Below are positions 5,810-11,201 of a stretch of DNA of 11,201 nt, in pieces. The stretch covers positions 1-11,201 of the forward strand of contig CAMGSV010000068.1 of the NCBI GenBank assembly GCA_946061495.1, written 5' to 3'. The translations under genes were made by a program, and so were the position numbers. The notes below the pieces were generated by a model. The model was given only the letters and a program-made list of their open reading frames with translations, was not told the DNA's origin and did no database searches. The stretch is from an uncultured Spirochaetales bacterium. Its GTDB lineage: Bacteria > Spirochaetota > Spirochaetia > Treponematales > Treponemataceae. Each line of letters begins with the position of its first letter. Position 1 is the stretch's first letter.

Positions 5810-8482
5810 ATGAATAGCAATTTCCCACAATACACAGTTGATTATATAAGCGGTACAATGTGCCTAAGAACTCCGCAGAAAAAGTCCCTTGCAATTTTGG
5901 ACGAGATTCTCTCTTCAATAAATCTTAAAAAAGGCATGAACAACAAGGTGGCTCTTGGCTCTGTCCACTCCCTGTGTCCCACCTGCTCAGATTTTGAGCG
6001 GGACTTTATGTCGCTCACGTTCGCACTTGCAGCGGGAGTCGGAAAAACAAGATTGATGGGAGCATTTATAACCTATCTTTTCACCAACCACAACATAAAA
6101 AACTTCTTTGTAGTAGCCCCGGGCAAGACTGTCTATGAAAAACTGAAAAGTGACTTAGGATATCCTTCAAGCTCTAAATATGTTTTTAAGGGCTTGGGCT
6201 GTTTCTCAAGTCCTCCCATGATTATTTGTGATGATGATTACCGGAACAAAAATGCAGAACTTTTTCCCGGCGGAATAAACATCTATGTTTTCAATATTGA
6301 TAAATTCAATAAAGAGCGCTCCAAGATGAAAGCCTTAAATGAATATTTGGGACAATCCTTCTTTGAGTATCTGGCAAGTTTAGATGACTTGGTTCTTCTT
6401 ATGGATGAATCACATCATTACAGGGCGGAAAAAGGAGCTGCAGCCCTCAACGAGCTGAATCCTTTGTTAGGACTTGAAACAACAGCAACACCGATTGTAA
6501 CAAAAAACAGCAAGCAAACTCTTTTTAAAAATGTGGTTTACGAATATCCACTCTCAAAAGCGATTGCAGACGGATATACAAGAACCCCCTATGCCGTAAC
6601 AAGAAAGGATATTGCGGCATATAACTTTGGAGAAGAGCAGCTTGACAAGATGATGATTTCAGACGGAATCATTTGTCATGAACGAACCAAGCAATTCCTA
6701 AAAGATTATGCCCAAGACACAGGAAACCGGCTCGTCAAACCATTTATGCTCATTGTCTGCAAAGATACAGACCATGCGGAATCAGTATCACAATTTGTTA
6801 CTTCTGATGAATTTAGAGATGGCTATTACAAAGACAAGACAATTACAGTCCATTCCAAGCAAACCGGTTCTGAATCTGATGAAAACATGAATTTGCTCTT
6901 GGAAGTAGAAAAAAACGACAATCCAGTTGAAATAGTAATCCATGTCAATATGCTCAAAGAAGGGTGGGATGTAAACAATCTTTACACCATCGTACCGCTT
7001 CGCACAGCCACATCAAAGATCCTTAGAGAGCAAATGGTCGGCCGAGGCTTACGACTGCCCTTCGGAGAAAGAACCAATATACCGGAAATCGATTCTGTAA
7101 TGCTTACAGCACATGACAAATTTTCAGATATTTTAGCAGAAGCCCAAAAAGGCGACTCTATCTTTAAAGCTGGGAATGTCATACAAATTGAAGAGATAGA
7201 AGAAGAAAGATTTATAAAGCAAAGCTATCTTGACTTTGATTTAGCCAGCGACCAAACAGAATTCTACAAAGAAGCTGGATTAGAAAGAAACGAAGTCAAC
7301 AATCAAATAGCACAAGCCATCCATGCAACAATCGAAGACGCTGTAGCGGAAAAACTGGTTTCCGTCTCCCATTCCCCTGTAAATTTTGAACAAATAATCC
7401 AAGAGGCAAAAGACACGGTACTGAACAAAATGGAAAACACAGCCAAAGAAAAACCAGATTTAGCTCAGTGCCTAGAAGCTTTTAATGACTTGCCGCTTTT
7501 TGTTGCAAACAAGGCCGAAAAAGTTTATAAAAAAATCCAAGAAAAATGTATTCCGATACCAAAAATCAAAATCACAGATGAAGGGGCAGAAGAATATAAA
7601 TTTGTTGATTTTGATTTGAATCTTTCTGAGTTTACACAAGTACCGGTAAGCAATGAACTTTACACTCAAAATCTTATTGATATGTCTGAACGTAAAGAAA
7701 TTAAAGGAGTTGAAAAACTTAATTTTGAAGCGCTGAATCCAGCAAAGGTTATTTTGGAGTTATTAAAACAAAAACCAGAAATTGACTACGAATCCTGCTC
7801 AGACTTATTAAAAAAGCTCATAAGCCAAGTTATAAATCATTTTGCAAGCAAGCATACAGAAAGTGACACTAAAAATATTGTTATGATGTATTGCAAGGAT
7901 ATTTCCAACAAAATTTACCGCCAAATGATGCAGCATTTTTATAGAGACAACACTCTTTTAAGAGAAGAAGTTATGTCTGTTTCTGGTGCAAACATAAAAC
8001 AAACCAGTCGTTACAAATTTGAATGCAATCTTTATGATACATTCAAAGAGAAATGGTTTGGTTCCATAAAATCGGTTCTTTTTACAGGTATAAAAAAAGG
8101 AGTTTTCAGCTCAGCTGTATTTGATAGTGAACAAGAGCATATTTTAGCCCGCATAATGGAGATGGATAACGATGTTTTAAATTGGCTCCGTCCTGCAAAA
8201 ACTGAATTCAATATATATTACAATCATGGCAAAAGATATGAGCCTGACTTTGTTATTGAAACAAAAGACAGTATCTTCCTAACTGAAGTAAAAGATTCCT
8301 CCAAATTAAACGATGCTGATGTCATTGCAAAAAAGAACAGAGGAATCCAGTTTTGTAAAACGGTCTCAGAATGGGCAAAAGCAAACAGCTTTAAGGAGTG
8401 GAAATATCTGCTTATTCCCCATGACCAAATACGAGAAAACTCTTCGTTTAAAAATCTTGCCACTCAATTCACGATGGATTGA
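5810..8482 (+). CDS. res: Type III restriction endonuclease (Res subunit), helicase plus PD-(D/E)xK nuclease
   Basis: This is an 890-residue superfamily 2 ATPase/endonuclease that with Mod cuts unmodified DNA. Helicase motifs in order: Walker A A-A-G-V-G-K-T (74-80), Walker B/DExH M-D-E-S-H-H (198-203), T-T-A-T-P (224-228), L-K-E-G-W-D-V (382-388) and Q-M-V-G-R-G-L-R-L-P (408-417). The C-terminal nuclease has P-D (812-813) and E-V-K (826-828), giving Asp813, Glu826 and Lys828 as the likely active site. All key residues are present, so the enzyme looks intact. The middle (about 450-780) is helical and without motif I recognise. It starts three bases after the mod stop. A GGAGG inside mod is about 11 bases from the ATG, rather far, so translational coupling to mod is likely. 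Most of the gene after about 6060 is AT-rich compared with the flanking chromosome, consistent with horizontal transfer. Confidence 0.93.
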   Translation: MNSNFPQYTVDYISGTMCLRTPQKKSLAILDEILSSINLKKGMNNKVALGSVHSLCPTCSDFERDFMSLTFALAAGVGKTRLMGAFITYLFTNHNIKNFFVVAPGKTVYEKLKSDLGYPSSSKYVFKGLGCFSSPPMIICDDDYRNKNAELFPGGINIYVFNIDKFNKERSKMKALNEYLGQSFFEYLASLDDLVLLMDESHHYRAEKGAAALNELNPLLGLETTATPIVTKNSKQTLFKNVVYEYPLSKAIADGYTRTPYAVTRKDIAAYNFGEEQLDKMMISDGIICHERTKQFLKDYAQDTGNRLVKPFMLIVCKDTDHAESVSQFVTSDEFRDGYYKDKTITVHSKQTGSESDENMNLLLEVEKNDNPVEIVIHVNMLKEGWDVNNLYTIVPLRTATSKILREQMVGRGLRLPFGERTNIPEIDSVMLTAHDKFSDILAEAQKGDSIFKAGNVIQIEEIEEERFIKQSYLDFDLASDQTEFYKEAGLERNEVNNQIAQAIHATIEDAVAEKLVSVSHSPVNFEQIIQEAKDTVLNKMENTAKEKPDLAQCLEAFNDLPLFVANKAEKVYKKIQEKCIPIPKIKITDEGAEEYKFVDFDLNLSEFTQVPVSNELYTQNLIDMSERKEIKGVEKLNFEALNPAKVILELLKQKPEIDYESCSDLLKKLISQVINHFASKHTESDTKNIVMMYCKDISNKIYRQMMQHFYRDNTLLREEVMSVSGANIKQTSRYKFECNLYDTFKEKWFGSIKSVLFTGIKKGVFSSAVFDSEQEHILARIMEMDNDVLNWLRPAKTEFNIYYNHGKRYEPDFVIETKDSIFLTEVKDSSKLNDADVIAKKNRGIQFCKTVSEWAKANSFKEWKYLLIPHDQIRENSSFKNLATQFTMD

Positions 8483-8525
8483 AACATTACCTTTCATTCA
8501 CCATGATTCTTTTGATAGATTTCTC

Positions 8526-8571
8526 ATTGTACAAGCTTAAAATGTACACTTGACTCTAGTCACAATATGAT
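8526..8571 (+). promoter_or_regulatory. Paired TGTACA repeats and possible distal promoter
   Basis: Between res and the lipoprotein gene (8483-8641) there is no gene. TGTACA occurs at 8528-8533 and 8543-8548. Each copy is a palindrome, so the pair can act as direct or inverted repeats around a 9-base spacer. The second copy could be a poor -35 for TATGAT at 8566-8571 with a 17-base spacer. An operator is equally possible. No convincing terminator for res is visible here. Confidence 0.3.
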
Positions 8572-8629
8572 GGCAAAACCTTGTGGCAAATCACCTCCCC
8601 GCCACCTAGCTTTTCCCTTCAAATTTTCT

Positions 8630-8635
8630 TATATT
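8630..8635 (+). promoter_or_regulatory. Predicted leaderless -10 element of the lipoprotein gene
   Basis: TATATT (8630-8635) sits exactly six bases before the ATG at 8642, and no Shine-Dalgarno is present. No good -35 is seen at 16-18 bases upstream, so this is weaker than the other leaderless promoters in the window. Confidence 0.4.
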
Positions 8636-8641
8636 TAATCT

Positions 8642-9325
8642 ATGAAAAGATTCCCTGTATCCATTATTATTTCTCTGTTGGTTGCGGTGACTTTTACCGC
8701 TTGTGTCTCCCAGAAAAGTGCTGTTCCGGGGGTTACCGCCATTCGTTCCATGCCGGAAAGCGACTTCTACCAGGCGGACCTGGACATTCCTGAGTTCGCC
8801 GATGCTCCCCAGCTGAACACCCTCATCTCCAACAAGGTGAACGGTTGGTTCGATGACTTTATCAATGCCGCCGAGCTGAACCGCCAGATGACCGTGGACT
8901 TTGGGCAGCCCTTCACCTTTGAGAACCAGTGGAAGGTTCCCCTGAATACCAGCGATTGTGCCAGTGTCCTGCTGACCGCCTACCAGTTTACCGGTGGAGC
9001 CAATGGTCAGGAAAAGATGGCCACCTTCACCTGGAACAAGCTCACCGACAGCCTCATGACCTTGGATCAGCTTCTTCCCCTGGTACTGAAGCAGCCAAAT
9101 CTGGAATCCTTGGCCACCATCTGCCGGGAGGAGCTGACGGTTGCCTTGGCAGCCCAGAACGATGCTGACCTCCAGTCCATGATTCAGGCAGGAACGGAGC
9201 CTGTTCCTGAAAACTACGATTTGTTCACTATTTCCGACAAGGGACTCACCATCTATTTCGAGAAGTACCAGGTGGCTCCCGGCTCCCAGGGAAGCCAAGC
9301 CGTCCTCATTCCCTACTTGAAGTAG
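8642..9325 (+). CDS. Lipoprotein with DUF3298-like C-terminal domain
   Basis: This is a 227-residue exported lipoprotein. A basic start (M-K-R), a hydrophobic stretch (about 5-19) and the lipobox F-T-A-C with Cys21 define a signal peptidase II site. Phe at -3 departs from the usual Leu and suits the relaxed spirochaetal lipobox. The mature part resembles the DUF4163/DUF3298 pair found in RsiV-type anti-sigma factors and PdaC-like proteins. The clearest match is the C-terminal Y-F-E-K-Y-Q-V-A-P-G ... I-P-Y end (about 207-226), plus an F-T-W-N-K-L-T-D segment in the middle. In RsiV the DUF3298 domain binds lysozyme; whether this protein binds anything is not known, and no sigma gene is nearby. 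The M15 peptidase starts 75 bp downstream on the same strand, so joint envelope function is possible. Lipoprotein call firm, domain call moderate. Confidence 0.8.
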   Translation: MKRFPVSIIISLLVAVTFTACVSQKSAVPGVTAIRSMPESDFYQADLDIPEFADAPQLNTLISNKVNGWFDDFINAAELNRQMTVDFGQPFTFENQWKVPLNTSDCASVLLTAYQFTGGANGQEKMATFTWNKLTDSLMTLDQLLPLVLKQPNLESLATICREELTVALAAQNDADLQSMIQAGTEPVPENYDLFTISDKGLTIYFEKYQVAPGSQGSQAVLIPYLK

Positions 9326-9344
9326 CAGCCTATTGTAACCACGT

Positions 9345-9399
9345 CCTTCCTCCGAAATTTAAACGGTAGTTAAACTGCCTTTAGAGGAATGGAGGAAGG
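9345..9399 (+). promoter_or_regulatory. Potential RNA structure masking the M15 peptidase ribosome-binding site
   Basis: CCTTCCTCC (9345-9353) is perfectly complementary to GGAGGAAGG (9391-9399), which contains the Shine-Dalgarno of the M15 gene. Inside the 37-base loop a second hairpin forms from GGTAGT (9365-9370) and ACTGCC (9374-9379) with a TAA loop and one G-U pair. If RNA reads through from the lipoprotein gene, the nested structure would hide the ribosome-binding site. The inner hairpin is followed by only three T residues, so it is a poor terminator. Confidence 0.45.
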
Positions 9400-9400
9400 G

Positions 9401-10351
9401 ATGAAGCGTTTTCTCGTACTTGCATTGAGCCTCGCCCTAGCGGGGCTTTCTTTTTCACAAACTGGTGTCCAGGCCAGCGACACGCTATCGGAAACAGGAG
9501 GAAAGCCTCCCAGAGACCCCGCCGGACTAGAAATCTTTCGGCGTGCCTACCCAGACGTGTTTTTCAATGCCATCTACCAGCGGGAGGTGATGGACTGGAA
9601 GGTGGAGCTGACCATCCCGGACGGGGACGGCAGCAGGACGGCCACCTTGTACTGGGCCAACGGCAGTATGCTGCCTGAGTCGGAGCTGGGTCGCAAGGAA
9701 AAGTACTGGACCCTGCTGTACGGCTACAAGTACGGGGAGCCGCTGGAGGATCCCGCCGACTTCACCCCGGAGCAGGTCAACCGCATGAAGAATTTCGTCT
9801 CCTCGGAAAACCGCCGCACTGGTGCCGGAACCCCCATGTTCTTCTTTGACGCAATCTACGAAAGCCACAGTCAGGCCAGTCTTGAGCGACACATCGAGAA
9901 GGTCACCTTTCTGGGAAAGACTGTCCGTGTGCACCAGCGGCTCAAGGAACCGCTAAAACGAGTGGAGGCTCGAATCAATCAGGCGGCGGCCACAGACTCC
10001 ACCATCAAGCCCTTCATTGCCGAAATAAACCAGCTGGATGCCTACTACTGGCGGCTCATCGCCGGCACCAACCGCAAATCCTTCCACAGCCTGGGCATTG
10101 CAGTGGACATCCTGCCGAAGAGCCTGAAGGGCAAGGCTATCTTTTGGAGCTGGACAAAGGATGTGGATCCCAACTGGATGCTGACGCCACTGTCCAAGCG
10201 ATGGATGCCGCCCCAAACCGTCATCGACATCTTTGAAGACGAGGGCTTCATCTGGGGCGGCAAGTGGGGAATCTGGGACAACATGCACTTTGAATACCAC
10301 CCGGAACTGATTCTGGCTGCCAAGCAAAAAAAGGGATTGCTCCAAAATTGA
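9401..10351 (+). CDS. Exported M15-family zinc metallopeptidase (D-Ala-D-Ala carboxypeptidase/VanY-like)
   Basis: This is a 316-residue protein with a signal peptide (M-K-R then a hydrophobic stretch 4-18, likely cut near Q-A-S at 24-26), so it acts in the periplasm. The C-terminal third carries the M15 zinc site: S-F-H-S-L-G-I-A-V-D (227-236; His229 and Asp236) and D-N-M-H-F-E (293-298; His296 ligand, Asp293 likely catalytic base). M15 enzymes cut D-Ala-D-Ala or L-Ala-D-Glu bonds of peptidoglycan peptides; which bond here is not shown. The W-G-G-K-W-G segment before the last motif is typical of the spirochaetal relatives I recall. The N-terminal 180 residues are specific to this subgroup. 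ATG at 9389 in the same frame is rejected: GGAGG at 9391-9395 gives 9401 a good Shine-Dalgarno at five bases and the signal peptide starts cleanly there. Confidence 0.88.
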   Translation: MKRFLVLALSLALAGLSFSQTGVQASDTLSETGGKPPRDPAGLEIFRRAYPDVFFNAIYQREVMDWKVELTIPDGDGSRTATLYWANGSMLPESELGRKEKYWTLLYGYKYGEPLEDPADFTPEQVNRMKNFVSSENRRTGAGTPMFFFDAIYESHSQASLERHIEKVTFLGKTVRVHQRLKEPLKRVEARINQAAATDSTIKPFIAEINQLDAYYWRLIAGTNRKSFHSLGIAVDILPKSLKGKAIFWSWTKDVDPNWMLTPLSKRWMPPQTVIDIFEDEGFIWGGKWGIWDNMHFEYHPELILAAKQKKGLLQN

Positions 10352-10365
10352 GTACATAGTATAGT
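10337..10365 (+). promoter_or_regulatory. Promoter candidate of the nitroreductase gene
   Basis: TTGCTC (10337-10342), a 17-base spacer and TATAGT (10360-10365) overlap the end of the M15 gene. The resulting leader of about 65-70 bases ends in AAAGGAG eight bases before the ATG. The -10 is good and the -35 is poor, so the call is tentative. Confidence 0.4.
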
Positions 10366-10438
10366 TGTTTCAATCACTGTTTCGCCTCACGTTGCAGCAG
10401 ACTTAAAGGACGAGACAAGAGACAAAGGAGAAATCACT

Positions 10439-11098
10439 ATGGAATTGAAAAAGGCCATCATCGACAGGCATTCCATCCGAGGCTTTACCGCTGAGCCCGT
10501 ATCAAAGGAAATTGTTGAGGACATCCTCAAGACAGCGGGACACGCCGTTTCCGCCAAGAACACCCAGCCCTGGCAGTTTGCCGTCATCACAGGTGATGTG
10601 CTGAAAAAGATTGGAGAGGAAAACGAGGCTGCCCTCAAGGCTGGTGTTGAGTTCGACTATCCCGACACCTCTTTTGAGGGTGTGTACCGCACCCGCCAGG
10701 TTGACGTGGCAAAGAAGCTGTTCAGTGCCATGGAAATTGGACGGGAGGACAAGGAGAAGCGGGACTGGTGGCTGGCCCGTGGCTTCCGCTTCTTTGACGC
10801 ACCAGTAGCCATCATCCTGTACATGGATGCAGACATGGACTCCGAAGTTTCCCGCTTTGACATGAGGGCTGTAACCCAGCTGATTACGGTGGCAGCCATG
10901 GAGCATGGTCTGGGAACCTGTGTGGAATACCAAGCAGTCATGTACCAGAAATCCCTGCGGAAGCATCTGGGAATTGGAGAGGACAAGAAGTTTGTGGTGG
11001 GTATTGCCCTGGGTCATCCCGATTCTTCATTCCCCGCCAACGCCGTGGTGACAGGACGGGAGGAGGTTTCCACCCTGGCCCAGTTCTACGGATTCTAG
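10439..11098 (+). CDS. Nitroreductase-family FMN oxidoreductase
   Basis: This is a 219-residue cytoplasmic flavoprotein. FMN-binding features of the family are visible: R-H-S-I-R-G-F at 10-16 near the N-terminus, N-T-Q-P-W-Q-F at 41-47, A-A-M-E-H-G-L-G-T-C at 152-161 and G-I-A-L-G-H-P-D at 188-195. Family members use NAD(P)H to reduce nitro compounds, quinones, flavins or enones; the natural substrate cannot be told from sequence. The length is usual for the family and no motif is missing. AAAGGAG (10424-10430) lies eight bases before the ATG and fixes the start. It follows the M15 gene on the same strand after 87 bp, with its own promoter candidate, so it is probably transcribed separately. 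Codon use is like the other chromosomal genes. Its downstream region is cut by an insertion sequence. Confidence 0.9.
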   Translation: MELKKAIIDRHSIRGFTAEPVSKEIVEDILKTAGHAVSAKNTQPWQFAVITGDVLKKIGEENEAALKAGVEFDYPDTSFEGVYRTRQVDVAKKLFSAMEIGREDKEKRDWWLARGFRFFDAPVAIILYMDADMDSEVSRFDMRAVTQLITVAAMEHGLGTCVEYQAVMYQKSLRKHLGIGEDKKFVVGIALGHPDSSFPANAVVTGREEVSTLAQFYGF

Positions 11099-11130
11099 AA
11101 AAACCTTCCTTTCCCAACATCAGCGGGAAA

Positions 11131-11146
11131 TAAAAAAGGCCCCAGC
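11131..11146 (+). terminator. Possible half terminator cut by the insertion sequence
   Basis: After the nitroreductase stop an A6 run and GGCCCC (11132-11143) look like the left arm of a bidirectional terminator, comparable in form to the one at 3221-3255. The matching GGGGCC plus T run is absent before the insertion-sequence end begins at about 11147. It would have to lie beyond the element, outside the window. Confidence 0.3.
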
Positions 11147-11201
11147 TGAAGTGCACCCCAATTATTGGACACTTTAGCTAGGCTGATTTTAAGGACTGAT
11201 T
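11147..11201 (+). mobile_element. Left end of an IS3-family insertion sequence (partial)
   Basis: A sequence beginning TGAAGTGCACCCC and continuing AATTATTGGACAC (11147-11172) matches the general form of IS3-family terminal inverted repeats, especially the IS150-like group, which begin with TG and carry a CCCC ... TTGGACA core. About 30 bases further on AAGGACT (11191-11197) looks like the Shine-Dalgarno of the first transposase frame, whose start codon would be just past the window. The transposase would read rightwards. The right end and the target duplication cannot be seen. Confidence 0.65.

Noticed and set aside
8502..8552. Sixteen-codon open frame after res
   Set aside because: There is no Shine-Dalgarno or fitting promoter, and nothing marks it as coding.
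8583..8614. GTGGC/GCCAC hairpin followed by TTTT as a terminator for res
   Set aside because: The stem is only five base pairs and the T run is five bases away from it; too weak to call.
8606..9298. Long minus-strand open frame opposite the lipoprotein gene
   Set aside because: The plus strand has a signal peptide, lipobox and recognisable C-terminal domain; the minus frame has none.

Overview
The window (11,201 bp) is a compact bacterial chromosome segment with eleven protein genes and one mobile-element edge. The host is most likely a spirochaete of the Treponema/Sphaerochaeta kind. This rests on the style of the M15 peptidase (SFHSLGIAVDI ... MHFEYH), a relaxed lipobox (F-T-A-C), and the P-loop kinase with a GIKHCGKST loop. 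It is a judgement from recalled family resemblance, not a search result, so the genus is tentative.

Layout, left to right: (1) a DUF2974/Mbeg1-like alpha/beta hydrolase on the minus strand; (2) a PsiE-family membrane protein on plus, convergent with (3) a PrsW-family intramembrane protease on minus, the two stop codons sharing one TTAA; (4) an AroK-like kinase on plus, divergent from prsW; (5) a minus-strand nifU-like/slyD operon (NifU C-terminal Fe-S scaffold, then an FKBP/SlyD prolyl isomerase with a nine-cysteine tail), ending at a terminator facing the kinase gene; (6) a type III restriction-modification system, mod then res, on plus; (7) a lipoprotein with a DUF3298-like C-terminus, an exported M15 zinc peptidase and a nitroreductase-family flavoprotein, all on plus; (8) the left terminal repeat of an IS3-family insertion sequence entering at the right edge.

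The restriction-modification block is the clearest accessory cargo. Much of it is far more AT-rich than its neighbours, and mod itself is mosaic: the central, presumed target-recognition part is AT-rich while the two catalytic motif regions look host-like.

The most unusual signal is in gene starts. Five genes (hydrolase, prsW, aroK-like, mod, lipoprotein) have no closely placed Shine-Dalgarno and instead carry a -10-like hexamer exactly six bases before the ATG, which predicts leaderless mRNAs. Five others (psiE-like, nifU-like, slyD, M15 peptidase, nitroreductase) have ordinary Shine-Dalgarno sites, and res appears coupled to mod. In the prsW/aroK divergence one palindromic TTGCAA can act as the -35 for both strands. 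The M15 peptidase instead has a strong Shine-Dalgarno that is perfectly complementary to a segment 37 bases upstream, suggesting a masking RNA structure. I found no rRNA, tRNA or CRISPR array.
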